A stretch of 64,000 nucleotides of DNA, taken from positions 114,494,666 through 114,558,665 of the forward strand of contig CM056576.1 of the NCBI GenBank assembly GCA_029721435.1. Reading direction: 5' to 3'. This DNA comes from Gymnothorax reevesii (lineage: Eukaryota; Chordata; Actinopteri; Anguilliformes; Muraenidae). Positions 22,849 through 33,952 of the stretch are shown piece by piece (position 1 is the stretch's first letter; each line of letters begins with the position of its first letter). The notes beneath the pieces are model-generated. The model saw only the letters and a program-made list of their open reading frames with translations, was not told where the DNA came from and ran no database searches. The position numbers and the translations under genes are program-made.

Positions 22849-22911
22849 TGAATGCAGGAGGCTTGAACAAGCTCATTTTTGGGGAAGGCACTAGAGTAAC
22901 TGTTGAATCAA
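22849..22911 (+). CDS. TRAJ: TRAJ segment J31 (block B copy 1)
   Basis: TRAJ reading NAGGLNKLIFGEGTRVTVES. 12-RSS: nonamer agtatttgg (22821-22829), 12-base spacer, heptamer cacagtg (22842-22848). Donor gtaagt. Sister at 26376 differs by one residue. Confidence 0.92.
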
Positions 22912-23167
22912 GTAAGTCTGCTATGTTATATTCCATATGTGTTTGACTTTCACGAGTATGAAATAGATTTTCTTTAAATTTTATTGATACACCTTTACTG
23001 GGTGTGTAATATGGGTAACCCTGGCAATTAGTGAGTAAGAGTTAATGAAATAAGAACTGGAATAATTTTTGGAATGGGGGAGCAGTTGGAAAAGTTCAGC
23101 CAGGAAGAATACGAAATAAAACGTTAGTTGGAAATACAGTTTAATACCATCGAAAGAAACCACTGTC

Positions 23168-23231
23168 CGAATACTCAAACCAGTTTTTATAAGTTGATAT
23201 TTGGCAGTGATTCCTGTTGACTCACCTGGTG
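23168..23231 (+). pseudogene. TRAJ: TRAJ pseudogene, J6-like (block B copy 1)
   Basis: Reads NTQTSFYKLIFGSDSC then a stop, clearly of the J6/J13/J20 class. The FGSG second Gly is Asp, the heptamer is cactgtc (23161-23167), and the donor is gtaggt. Confidence 0.75.
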
Positions 23232-23874
23232 GTAGGTGTTGAATTCCTTCAAATTACTGTTTATTCACAATTGACAAAGACTAATGAAAAATAATGTTTG
23301 ATTAAATTCATTGCGCAACTTCAAATTGCAGCATCAAAAAGACATGCTACAATTGGGAAAATGCCCAGGTCATTGAAACAATAGTGTTCAGCGCAGGACA
23401 ACAAGAAGACCGCAAAGACTTGTTGGAAAAATACTGTTACACAAGTTTGAAAGGTCAGATATCAGTTCAGGCCAAACTAAGGGCTCTTAAGATCATCTGC
23501 TTGAGTTAACATGACAAAATTCAACATAGCTGACCAGTGTTTGTCATCTGCCCCATTATAGACAAGGATTCAAGCATGAAATCACAGGTGGATACATGAA
23601 AATGTGCTTCCGTATTCATGTGAGCCAATTTATTTTTGCTAGCTGAACAGCTTAATTGACACGTTCATATTTATTTACTCAATGAATAATATATGATATA
23701 GTAACATTTTACTTGATATGCTCATGTTGACAAAAAATATGGAGGGAATAAAATTTTAATTCTTCTAAATTACACTGTAGGTGCATTAATTACAAGCAAT
23801 ATCTGGCTATGTCTCATTTCTAATCGCTGATTGGCATCTTAACCTCGGTTTTGGCTGGGGTTTTGTTAACAATA

Positions 23875-23936
23875 TGAATACTGGAAGTTATTGGAATCTT
23901 ATACTTGGCCAAGGATCTCTATTACTATACAATCAC
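23875..23936 (+). pseudogene. TRAJ: TRAJ pseudogene, J28-like (block B copy 1)
   Basis: Nonamer ggttttggc (23847-23855) and a 12-base spacer remain. The heptamer is aacaata, Phe of the motif is Leu (LGQG), one base is missing after it, and the donor gt is gone. Confidence 0.7.
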
Positions 23937-24248
23937 AACTTACATCCTGAATATATATGTAAGTGTCGATTGATTTGGAATCCCTGATTTGTAGAGTAAA
24001 TTAACTTCTTACCTTTTTCTTAATAGTTTAGTTGTGATGACTGACAAAATTTTTGACTGTATGGAAGAAAAAAATACTAAAATATTACTTGCTGGATTGT
24101 ATTGTATTGAATGTAAAATCTTATGCCAGTCATTGAAATAGTCACAATTTGTTTTTATTTTTTTTATTTTTTTGATTGGTGATGATCAAGCTGAGGATTG
24201 ACCCAATGCTAGGTTTGTACAGTATCTGACTGCCCTTATCATACTGTG

Positions 24249-24311
24249 TGACTAGAAGTGGTGCAGATAAACTGCTTTTTGGGGAAGGCACCAGATTAAC
24301 CATTCAATCAA
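24249..24311 (+). CDS. TRAJ: TRAJ segment J32 (block B copy 1)
   Basis: TRAJ reading TRSGADKLLFGEGTRLTIQS. 12-RSS: nonamer agtatctga (24221-24229), 12-base spacer, heptamer tactgtg (24242-24248). Donor gtaagt. Confidence 0.92.
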
Positions 24312-24665
24312 GTAAGTTTCCAATAGTCTTCAGAGTTTTATTTTGTGTCTCCTGAGAATCTTCATTTGAACTTAAAAAATCTAATATTGTGAAATGCTTT
24401 GTTCAAGCAGAAGCGGTAAATCTTGCTTGCTAATTTACCAACATAGGTTTCATGTGTTTTTTTTTTTAATTATTATTAAGCATATAGGAGTAAATATACT
24501 TTGAGGCAATAATCCATATTCGACATTTTTCAAGTCATCAAACATACCTGAATGTCTTTTGCCATTGTAACACTTAAAACATTTTAATGCTTGCTGGTGA
24601 TACAGAAGATACTTCACCATTAATGGCTGCCTTAAAGAGTATTTGACTGTCCTTGTTATACTGTG

Positions 24666-24728
24666 TGACTAGATCTGGTGCTTCCAAGACCGTTTTTGGT
24701 GAAGGCACCAGATTAACGGTCGAATCAA
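24666..24728 (+). CDS. TRAJ: TRAJ segment J33 (block B copy 2)
   Basis: TRAJ reading TRSGASKTVFGEGTRLTVES. 12-RSS: nonamer agtatttga (24638-24646), 12-base spacer, heptamer tactgtg (24659-24665). Donor gtaagt. Flanks nearly identical to J29. Confidence 0.93.
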
Positions 24729-25390
24729 GTAAGTTTTGGCATTCGGTATTCATTATGCATTCTCAACTGTCAATGGTCTGTATTTGTGAAAATCTCATTA
24801 TTTTAATTTATAATATGCAGTGTTGCCAATCAATGCTGACTTTGCTAATATTGTTATAGGCTACTTATGCATTGGCATTCACAGTGCACTACCTCTCAAA
24901 ATGTATGTTAAGACTAAAATCCAAATTTTGTAGCCTTTAGAAACACGTATGTAAAACTGTAGTCATTTTAGCTCCATAGCTATCATATTTATAGTAACAG
25001 ACAGAATAAATGGATGGGTGGATGCTTGCCTGTCAGTAAGTGAATTAATGTTTGTTTACCACAACAAGAAATGTCCAATAATGTAGCACCATGAGGGGGA
25101 AAAATTCAACTTAATGGAACTAAGTTATTTCCACTGGCTGTTTTTGAGGCAAATGTATGCTTTCAGACTGCACTGGTCCTTATCAAGGTCTCAGTCTTTT
25201 ATTTTATCTAGCATTGCTGGACAATTATTTATATTACATTTGTGTCTGCTTACTGGTTACTGGGTAGGGGAAGATGTGCAGACTGGTCTCACACTGGGCA
25301 GAGTTCTGATTGAAAGAACGGCAGAAAACAGAAGATAGAAGGTGATGGTTAATATACTAATAGGTTTTTGTGATGATGGCTGTGACTGTG

Positions 25391-25447
25391 TGAATACTGG
25401 GGTTAACTTCATACTTGGAAAGGGGACCAAACTACTTGTACAGCCAA
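25391..25447 (+). CDS. TRAJ: TRAJ segment J34 with LGKG motif (block B copy 2)
   Basis: J reading NTGVNFILGKGTKLLVQP, with the same Leu-for-Phe change as J30. 12-RSS: nonamer ggtttttgt (25363-25371), 12-base spacer, heptamer gactgtg (25384-25390). Donor gtaagt. Confidence 0.82.
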
Positions 25448-26347
25448 GTAAGTAACTTTCATTCAGATTGGATGCTGGACTGTATGTTTTGCTTTGGGAC
25501 TTGAATGGAAAATACGGGGAAAAAAAGTAAAAAAGAGTATTTGTCTTCCCTTTAGTCTAACCATTTGAATACCTGCATAAATTGTGTGGGTGCAGTTCAC
25601 ACCTGTTTTGACTGTCATAACTTGACTGAATGCGGTGTTGTCATTATCAGCTTCGGGGCTACGGGATAGCAGGGCTCTAGCCTACCTACTAGAACATCAC
25701 TTAATATTTTGGAATCTCTTAATTTTACTAAGTTATTATACCCTGCCACAGAGATAAAATAGTTATGAACGTTGTCCTCCCGTGTGTCCATCTGTCCGTG
25801 TAACTGTTCTTCACTCTTTATTTCCGGGCCTGACTATCTAATCCATTTTACGTTTTTTCCACGAAAATTAATATAAAGATAAATCTTATAATGCCGATGA
25901 GCCATTTCATTCCTCCGTCCATCCCTCCATTGCATTTCATTTCCGGGCGAGAATGCTAAAACCATAGCTAGGGATCTGAGTATTTCATGCTCGCTATTAT
26001 TGCGATACCTTGCATCACAAAATCATTCTCATTGGAAGCTGCTCACTTTCAATGGTCTTATCTGAAACTTGTGGCATAAAACAGAACTTCCATTCCATTC
26101 TAATCAAAGCTATTGATTGAAGATAAAGATCCACTCAATCTAGTTGGAAGACCATCTAGATCATATCTATGCTGCTAATAACAGATCATAACGCCCATTA
26201 TAAAATTCAAAGTGGCTCATGCCAACAGAATTCATGACACAGAAATCATTGTCTAGATAGATATTTTATGCCAGGTAAAGATAAAAATCCTTCTGCAATT
26301 GGGAAAATAGTTGTTATTCATCTCAGATCAATGTTCTTGATCTGTGG
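25448..26347. repeat. block B spacer, copy 2
   Basis: Near-identical duplicate of 21957-22820 with small indels, including an extra stretch near 26276-26310. No gene seen. Confidence 0.6.
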
Positions 26348-26375
26348 AGTATTTGGTGTCACTTTTCTCACAGTG

Positions 26376-26438
26376 TGAATGCAGGAGGCTTGAGCAAGCT
26401 CATTTTTGGGGAAGGCACTAGAGTAACTGTTGAATCAA
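26376..26438 (+). CDS. TRAJ: TRAJ segment J35 (block B copy 2)
   Basis: TRAJ reading NAGGLSKLIFGEGTRVTVES. 12-RSS: nonamer agtatttgg (26348-26356), 12-base spacer, heptamer cacagtg (26369-26375). Donor gtaagt. Confidence 0.92.
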
Positions 26439-26605
26439 GTAAGTCTGCTATGTTATATTCCATATGTGTTTGACTTTCACGAGTATGAAATAGATTTTCT
26501 TAAAATTTTATTGATACACCTTTACTGGGTGTGTAATATGGGTAACCCTGGCAATAAAATGTTAGTTGGAAATACAGTTTAATAGCATCGAAAGAAACCA
26601 CTGTC

Positions 26606-26674
26606 CAAATACTCAAACCAGTTTTTATAAGTTGATATTTGGCAGTGATTCCTGTTGACTCACTAAACCTGGTG
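26606..26674 (+). pseudogene. TRAJ: TRAJ pseudogene, J6-like (block B copy 2)
   Basis: Duplicate of the pseudogene at 23168 with the same FGSD change and stop, heptamer cactgtc (26599-26605), plus a few inserted bases before the gtaggt donor. Confidence 0.75.
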
Positions 26675-27316
26675 GTAGGTCTTAAATTCCTTCAAATTAC
26701 TATTTATTCACGATGACAAAGACTAATGAAAAATAATGTTTGATTAAATTCAATGTGCAACTTCAAATTGCAGCATCAAAAAGACATGTTACAATTGGGA
26801 AAATGCCCAGGTCATTGAAACAATAGTGCTCAGCGCAGGACAACAAGAAGACCGCAATGTCTTGTTGGAAAAATACTGTTACACAAGTTTGAAAGGTCAG
26901 ATATCAGTTCAGGCCAAACTAAGGACTCTTAAGATCATCTGCTTGAGTTTACATGACAAAATTCAACATAGCTGACCAGTATTTGTCATCTGCCCTATTA
27001 TAGACAAGGATTCAAGCATGAAATCACAGGTAGATACATGGAAATGTGCTTCCGTATTCATGTGAGCCAATTTATTTTTGCTAGCTGAACAGCTTAATTG
27101 ATACGTTCATATTTATTTACTCAATGAATGATATATGATATAGTAACATTTTACTTGATATGATCCTGTTAACAAGAAATGTGGAGGGAATAAAATTTTA
27201 ATTCTTCTAAATTACACTGTAGGTGCATTAATTACAAACAATATCTGGCTAAGTCTCATGTCTAATTGCAGATTGGCATCTTAACCTGGGTTTTGGCTGG
27301 GGTTGTGTTAACAATA

Positions 27317-27361
27317 TGGAAGTTATTGGAAACTTATACTTACTACTACTATACAATCACA
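27317..27361 (+). pseudogene. TRAJ: TRAJ relic, J28-like (block B copy 2)
   Basis: Duplicate of the 23875 pseudogene that has also lost its FG core by deletion. Nonamer ggttttggc (27289-27297) is still visible. Confidence 0.6.
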
Positions 27362-27651
27362 ACTTATCCTGAATATATATATATAAGTGTAGATTGATTT
27401 GGAATCCCTGATTTGTAGAGTAAATTCACTTCTTACCTTTCTTACCTAAACTAATAGTTTAGTTTAGATGACTGACAAAATTTTTGACTCAATGGAAAAA
27501 ATATTAAAATATTACTTTCTGAATGTGAAATCTTATCCCAGTCATTGAAAGAGTCACAATTTGTTTTAATTTTTTTCATTGGTGATGATCAAGCTGAGGA
27601 TTGAACCAATGCTAGGTTTATACAGTATTTGACTGCCCTTATCATACTGTG

Positions 27652-27714
27652 TGACTAGAAGTGGTGCAAATAAACTGCTTTTTGGGGAAGGCACCAGATT
27701 AACCATTCAATCAA
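27652..27714 (+). CDS. TRAJ: TRAJ segment J36 (block B copy 2)
   Basis: TRAJ reading TRSGANKLLFGEGTRLTIQS. 12-RSS: nonamer agtatttga (27624-27632), 12-base spacer, heptamer tactgtg (27645-27651). Donor gtaagt. Confidence 0.93.
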
Positions 27715-28540
27715 GTAAGTTTCCAATAGTCTTCAGAGTTTTATTTTGTGTCTCCAGAGACTCTTCATTTGAACTTAAAATCTAATATTGTGAAATGTTT
27801 TGTTCAAGCTGAAGCGGTAAATCTTGCTTGCTTATTTACCAACATAAGGTTTCATGTGTTTTTTTTTATTATTATTATTTACCATATAGGAGGAAATATA
27901 CTTTGAGGCAATAATCCATATTTGACATTTTTCAAGTCAGCAAACATACCTGAATGTCTTTTGCCATTGTAACACTTTAACTGTCACAATACACGTTCAA
28001 TAGCTTGTGCAATAACTAGCCATGGATATTGTTGGTTAACTGCTGCTTGTCAGTTAGTTTGTGAATCAGTGTTAGTTTGGCAACCCCAATTTAGACATTA
28101 TGAATGTATTAGCTGAGTACACATTCAAGTAGAACTTTTTTATAACCAAGAGGAAACTTCATTTTTTCCCTCCATTGGCTCTTCTGTTGCTAATTTGTGT
28201 TGATCCTTACCAGGCTACGATTGGTTCCGTATTGAAATTCTGTAACAGAAACTTTTGCATGGTCAAACTATACGGATACAATATGGATGCTATGCAGGCA
28301 GTCATAAATAGTACACAGTATTGTGATGCTGGTTTTTTAGGAGTGTAAAAATATGAAATAAATCTCTTATTATTTACTTGAATAAAGCACCTTGAAACAG
28401 AATTACGATCTGTAACATTGTCAATGGAAAAAATATACAGTAAATTAAATTCACTAATATGTATGCCTATCATGTAGTTAAAATACGTACAGTATAATTC
28501 ATATTTATTGTGTGTAGGGTTGAACCCTCATTAACCATAG
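27715..28540. other. spacer with conserved block C stretch
   Basis: Copies the flank of J32 to about 27.96 kb, then enters a spacer type (about 28070-28480) whose relatives occur near 30.36-30.70, 32.80-33.12 and 37.98-38.19 kb. No gene recognised. Confidence 0.5.
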
Positions 28541-28568
28541 GGTTTTTGCTTGGGATGCATTCGCTGTG

Positions 28569-28631
28569 TGAATGCTAGAGGTGTTGGAAAATTGGTGTTT
28601 GGTTATGGCATCACCGTAACTGTGGAACCAA
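28569..28631 (+). CDS. TRAJ: TRAJ segment J37 (block C copy 1)
   Basis: TRAJ reading NARGVGKLVFGYGITVTVEP; Ile follows FGYG instead of Thr. 12-RSS: nonamer ggtttttgc (28541-28549), 12-base spacer, heptamer cgctgtg (28562-28568). Donor gtaagt. Confidence 0.88.
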
Positions 28632-29051
28632 GTAAGTTTTTCTGCTCATTGTTGAATTCACTATGTGATAGGGATTTGTGATATGGATTTGTTTTGTGTA
28701 GATCAATCAGAAATAATACAAAGGCATTCCATTTTTAATGTAGGGGCTTAGGTAATTTGTACAGAATGAGCATAGGCCATAATGAGCCATGTTGGCTGAC
28801 TCATAGTGTGTAGACTGTGTTGACTGAAGGCTGCCTGGACTGAATGACCTGGTAGTGCACTTAGAATGCAAATTGGATAATCAGTAAGAACCAGTAAAGA
28901 CTCCATATGCAGTATTTATGTCAATGGTGTCATGTACACTGGTGCAATATTAAGCTGTGATAAGGGTATTTATTGAATCATTAGCATGTTGAAATGGACA
29001 GCTATGCATACTATTAAAATTGAAGTTTATGAACTGGGAGTTCACACTGTG

Positions 29052-29111
29052 TGAATACCTTTGGCTCGAAAATAGAGTTTGGAAGTGGAACAAGAGTCTT
29101 GGTAGAACCAA
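29052..29111 (+). CDS. TRAJ: TRAJ segment J38 (block C copy 1)
   Basis: TRAJ reading NTFGSKIEFGSGTRVLVEP; an acidic residue precedes FGSG, as in J42, J50 and J55. 12-RSS: nonamer agtttatga (29024-29032), 12-base spacer, heptamer cactgtg (29045-29051). Donor gtaagt. Confidence 0.92.
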
Positions 29112-29541
29112 GTAAGTTTGTGTCTTTATTGTATTTATCAGCAATATAGTATGTTTCAGTAAATTATTAGTTTGCCAATGTAATTTCTATGGTGAAAATA
29201 ATAGTCAGTCTGGAACACAACTGTACAGATGAACTTAGACGTATCCTAGAATATGTGTGTCATTTGAAAAATGGATCAAACATTAAGTCAAGATTTAAAG
29301 AATAAATCCAGCACTAATCTGGACCAGCACCATCTATTGTGCCAGTTTAGATAAGCTAGTATACTGAAATAGTGATTCCGTTCTCAATTTTAAGAGGAAA
29401 ATTGCAAATATGAAGCAAAATTTGGTTAAATTGTACAGAGTGAGCTCTATAAGGCTAAAGATGTCTTTGGACAGTTTCAGTGAGGTTGCCAGGATATCAG
29501 CATTTGACACTTTAGTTTTTGATTGTCAGCGAAGTACTGTG

Positions 29542-29601
29542 TGAATTCTAATAACTTGAAGCTAATCTTTGGGTCTGGAACAGCACTGTGCATTCAACCA
29601 A
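29542..29601 (+). CDS. TRAJ: TRAJ segment J39 (block C copy 1)
   Basis: TRAJ reading NSNNLKLIFGSGTALCIQP. 12-RSS: nonamer agtttttga (29514-29522), 12-base spacer, heptamer tactgtg (29535-29541). Donor gtaagt. Confidence 0.92.
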
Positions 29602-30846
29602 GTAAGTTCCAGACATGCCAACATCATTTTTTTTAAAGTTAAAAGTGTGTTTTATTGAATGGAATTGTACTATATATTGCAAGAATGTCACAAGCATAGC
29701 TTGAGCTTAATTAGCATGTTTTTAAACTTATGAACTTTCACTCGTGCCTTTGTTCGCTTAATCACAAGAAAGCTAAGAAAATCGTAGTATTTGGTTCAAA
29801 AAAAGAGCTGAAATTTTTTGTAAAATATATTACTTGATCCAGGCTATTATGTTATTGCCTGCATTTGAAACTCATTTGCCATTGTGAAAAGGAAAATGGG
29901 TTTCACATCTGTAGCTAAATTGATTGCCATATGAGATCCCATAATGCTGTCCAGGATGGTCAAATCACTATCCTCAAGATCCATGCACTTCTGGTTCACC
30001 ACTTTCCACATAATTATCTTTTACCTGGTGATCAGGTGTTAGACCTAATTTACTAATTGCTTAGTTAATTACTTAATGACCTTAGAGACAAGAAAACAAG
30101 GGCTGAATTTTGATTTGAGATCTTGATGTGGTGATGTCTGCTCGTATAACAAGTCAGGTATGAAGGAATACTTTCAGAAAAAAGTTGATTGTATGAATAT
30201 GGATTACAAAGTCTTTAACCTGTTGGAAGATTTTTTTTTCTGTATTTAAGAAAATTTGCTCACTGACACCCGTTGTTAATTGCTGTGACTGGGTCCCCTG
30301 ACAGATTCGGTAAATTGGCATGACTGCATAAATGTTTAGCTTGCATCAATTCAAATTTGAATCTGACAGGCATTTGTTAACATATCATCGAATACATTAG
30401 CTGAGTACACCATCATGAAGAACTTTTTGAACCTGAAAGGAAACTGAACTATATCCATGATCCATCCATTGGCTATTCTGCTGCTAATTTGTGTTCTTGC
30501 AATTGTACTTATTCTTAATGAGCAATTATATGCATGTCTCATTTTAAAATTCTGCAACACTAACACTTCCATGGACAAACCATATGAATCAGACAACCAA
30601 ACACACAGGCACTTGTAGATAGTACACAGTATTGTTTTACCGAGGAGGTAAACATATGTCCTAAGTCTCATAGTCTTTGCTTGATGTGGCAAATTGAAAC
30701 AGTTATGTTTATTACATTGTTCATTGGGATTAACAAAATATTCATCACATTTGGTAATGGGTATGCCTATGTAGTAGTTAAAACATAATCCCTATATATA
30801 ATGTGTATAGATAGCATCCTCATTAGCTAATTCAGGATGTTGGTAG
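29602..30846. other. long spacer J39-J40
   Basis: No J or RSS found. The part at about 30310-30700 is shared with the spacers upstream of J44 and J37. Confidence 0.5.
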
Positions 30847-30874
30847 GGTTTTTGCTAGGGAAGCATTTGCTGTG

Positions 30875-30937
30875 TGAACACTGGAGTTGCTGGAAAACTA
30901 GTGTTTGGTTCTGGGACCAGGGTAACCGTGGAACCAA
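30875..30937 (+). CDS. TRAJ: TRAJ segment J40
   Basis: TRAJ reading NTGVAGKLVFGSGTRVTVEP. 12-RSS: nonamer ggtttttgc (30847-30855), 12-base spacer, heptamer tgctgtg (30868-30874). Donor gtgaga. Only 126 bases separate it from J41, a local duplicate of the same class. Confidence 0.92.
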
Positions 30938-31063
30938 GTGAGACCATTTTTCTTCCTCTATCTCTCTTTAGTTTGTTGATTGTACTTATTATGTGTAGGG
31001 TTGCATCCTCATCAACCATTTTAGAATACTAGTTGGGTTTTTGCTAGGGATGCATTTACTGTG

Positions 31064-31126
31064 TGAATACTGGAGGTGTTGGAAAACTTCTGTTTGGTCA
31101 TGGCACCACTGTAATTGTGGAGTCAA
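31064..31126 (+). CDS. TRAJ: TRAJ segment J41 (block C copy 2)
   Basis: TRAJ reading NTGGVGKLLFGHGTTVIVES. 12-RSS: nonamer ggtttttgc (31036-31044), 12-base spacer, heptamer tactgtg (31057-31063). Donor gtaagt. Confidence 0.93.
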
Positions 31127-31548
31127 GTAAGTTTACTTTTTCTGCTCATTGTAAAATTTACGAAATAATGTTATATGGCTTTGGTTTACGTACATTACAT
31201 CAATCAGAAATAGTACAAAGGCATTCCATTTTTAACATGGGGGCTAAGGTGATTTGAACAGAGTATGTACGGGCCATTATGAGCAATGTTGGCCCTCTCA
31301 TAATGTGTAGACTGTGTTGATGAATGCTACCTAGACCAAAGAACCTGGTAGTAAACTGCGAATGCAAATTTGATAATCTGTAAGAACCAGTAAAAAAATT
31401 CCATATGCAATATATGCATCAATGGCGTCTCATTCACTGGCGTAATATTCTGCTGTGATAAGTGCATCTTTTGAATCAGTACTACGTTGAGATGGTCAGC
31501 TATGCATACTATTAAGAAGAAGTATATGGAATGGGAGTTCACACTGTG

Positions 31549-31608
31549 TGAATGATTATGGCCAGAAAATGGAGTTTGGAAGTGGAACATCAGTCGTTGT
31601 AGAACAGA
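31549..31608 (+). CDS. TRAJ: TRAJ segment J42 (block C copy 2)
   Basis: TRAJ reading NDYGQKMEFGSGTSVVVEQ. 12-RSS: weak nonamer agtatatgg (31521-31529), 12-base spacer, heptamer cactgtg (31542-31548). Donor gtaagt. Confidence 0.9.
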
Positions 31609-31723
31609 GTAAGTCTGTGTCTTTATTGTATTTATCAGCAATACAGTATGTATCAATATATTTTTAGTTTCCTGGTGTAATTTCTACAAGATGATGAAAA
31701 TAATTTCTGGAGCACAACTGTCC

Positions 31724-31845
31724 AAGGGCACGTCTCCCAAAAGCACAGATGCTAATTTACAAGGTTGGAACCACTGAATGTCAGTGGACGAACTATGTAA
31801 GTTGCTAACGTGATTAGTAAGTATGCCTTTGGTAAACGTACCCCA
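31724..31845. mobile_element. short MITE, decayed copy
   Basis: About 120 bp with ends GGGCACGTCTCCCAAAAGC and a GGTAAACGTACCCC-like right end, related to the element at 33602. The matching spot downstream of J38 (about 29217-29230) lacks it, so this is an insertion. Confidence 0.65.
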
Positions 31846-32151
31846 GATGAACTTTGAAGTATGCTAGAATATCTGTTTCATTTGAAAATTGAATCAAAAT
31901 ATTAAATCTAGATTTGATGAATGAATCCCGCAGTAATCTGGACCAGTATCTTGTATTGTGCCGCTTTAGATCAGCTGGTATACTGAAATGGTAAATCTGT
32001 TTTTAATTTGGGAAGAAAAATTGCAAAATGTAGTAAAATTTGGTTAAATTGCTAAAAGTAACCTCTTTAAGGTCCTTTGTACAGATTCAGTGAGTTTGCC
32101 AGGAAATCAGCATTTAAAGCTTCGGTTTTTGATTGTCAATGAAATACTGTG

Positions 32152-32211
32152 TGAATTCTAATAACTTTAAGCTTATCTTTGGATCTGGAACAGCTCTGCG
32201 GGTTCAACCAA
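32152..32211 (+). CDS. TRAJ: TRAJ segment J43 (block C copy 2)
   Basis: TRAJ reading NSNNFKLIFGSGTALRVQP. 12-RSS: nonamer ggtttttga (32124-32132), 12-base spacer, heptamer tactgtg (32145-32151). Donor gtaagt. Confidence 0.93.
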
Positions 32212-33289
32212 GTAAGTTCAAGTGATGCCAAAATCTTTTTTTTTTTTTTTTTAGAAGTGAAATGTTTGTTTTATTGAGTAGAATTGTACTATATATTACA
32301 AGAAAGTAAGAAGAATAGCCCAAGCTTAATTAGCATGTTTTTTCAACTTTTGAACTTTCACTCATGCCTGCATTAGCCTTCTCACAAGAAAAGCTTAGAC
32401 AATATTGTTTGGTTCAAAAAAGAATGAGAATTTGTTGTAAAATATATTACTTGATCTGGGCTATTGTGTTATTTCTTACATTTGAAACTCAGTTAGGATT
32501 GCAAAAAATGGGAAATGGGGTCACTTTAGGAAATGATTTTGGATCAACCACCCAAATAAGGCAAACAGGGTATTTTCGCTGGTTTCTATCCCAAACTTTG
32601 TGAGGTTCATGTGACAAATAGATTTTATTTCAAAAGCATTGTGATCACATTTGCAGCTAAATTACATGCCACATAATATCCCAAAATGCTCTATATCCCG
32701 GATTGTCAAATCAATGTCCCCAGGATCCATGAACTTTGAACTTTGAACTGCTTTAGCGCCTGTGAATAGACATGATTGCATAGATATTTAGCTTGCATCA
32801 ATTCAAATCAGGATCGGGCACGCATTTGTAAACATGTCATCGAATACATTAGCTGAGTGCATCTTCATGAAGAACTTTTCAAACCGGAAAGGAAACTGAA
32901 TTATATCCGTGATCCATCCATTGGCTATTCTGCTGCTAATGTGTATTCTTGCAATTGCACTGATCCCAGCAATTATACGCATGTCCCACATTAAAATTCT
33001 ACAGCATCAACACTTGCATGGACAAGCTATGTGGATCAAACAACCAAACATGCAGGCAGTTATCAGAGATACACAGTATTGCTTTATCCATGAGGGTGAA
33101 CATATGGCTCAAGTCTTGTAGTCTTTGGTTGCCTGCCACGTTATGTTTATGTTTATTACACTGTTAATTGGGATAAACAAAATATTGATTAAATTATTTA
33201 GTAGCTTTTGTTTGTGATGTAGTTAAAATATAATGCATATATATTGTGCATAGATTGCACCCTCATCAACTATTTCAGGATGTTAGTAT
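32212..33289. other. spacer J43-J44
   Basis: T-rich run near 32240, then the recurring block C spacer stretch at about 32770-33120. No J found. Confidence 0.5.
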
Positions 33290-33317
33290 GGTTTTTGCAT
33301 GGGAAGCATTTGCTGTG

Positions 33318-33377
33318 TGAATACTGGAGTTGGTAAACTGGTGTTTGGTACTGGGACCAGTGTAACTGTGGAACCAA
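33318..33377 (+). CDS. TRAJ: TRAJ segment J44 (block C copy 3)
   Basis: TRAJ reading NTGVGKLVFGTGTSVTVEP. 12-RSS: nonamer ggtttttgc (33290-33298), 12-base spacer, heptamer tgctgtg (33311-33317). Donor gtaaga. Confidence 0.92.
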
Positions 33378-33601
33378 GTAAGATACGTTTTTTTCTCTTC
33401 AGTTCATAGTTTGTTTGATTTACTATTAATGTGCTATGAGTTTGTTTTACACAGAGCGATCAGAAATACTATAAACTCTATAGTTTTGATGTGGGGGCTA
33501 AGCTGATTTGTACGGAGTGAGTTCATGCTATAATGGGCCATGTTAGCCTTCTTGCTAAGCATAATGCATGGACTTTGTTGATTGAATGCTGCCTAGACCA
33601 A

Positions 33602-33735
33602 ACAACCAGGGGCGCGTTTCCCAAAAGCGCAGTTGCTAACAAAGTTGGCAACTTACATAGTTCGTCCACTCACAGTCAAAGGGTCCAACTATGTAAGTTA
33701 GCATCTGTGATTTCGGGAAACGTACCCCTGGTTGT
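33602..33735. mobile_element. short MITE with near-perfect ends
   Basis: A 134-bp inverted-repeat element: left end ACAACCAGGGGCGCGTTTCC, right end the near reverse complement GGGAAACGTACCCCTGGTTG. Interior arms (AACTTACATAGTTCG against CCAACTATGTAAGTTAGC) also pair. Related to the decayed copy at 31724. Confidence 0.75.
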
Positions 33736-33912
33736 AAATTAAGAATCCAGATAGGATACTCAGTAAAAATCAGCAAAAGCTCCATATGCAATAAATGCAT
33801 ACAGTCCATCAATGGTGTCATGTGATTTCTATTAAGTGTTTCTATAAAGTCCATTGTACGTTGAAATGGTCTACGATGGAGAATGATAAGATTTCGTTTA
33901 CGATACAAGAGT

Positions 33913-33952
33913 TTTAGAGTATGAAGTAGAACAAGAGTTTTTGTTGAACCAA
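33913..33952 (+). pseudogene. TRAJ: TRAJ relic, J38/J42-like (block C copy 3)
   Basis: Only the 3' end is recognisable (GTTTTTGTTGAACCAA then gtacac), aligned with the end of J38. The FG core, heptamer and donor are all lost. Confidence 0.6.
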
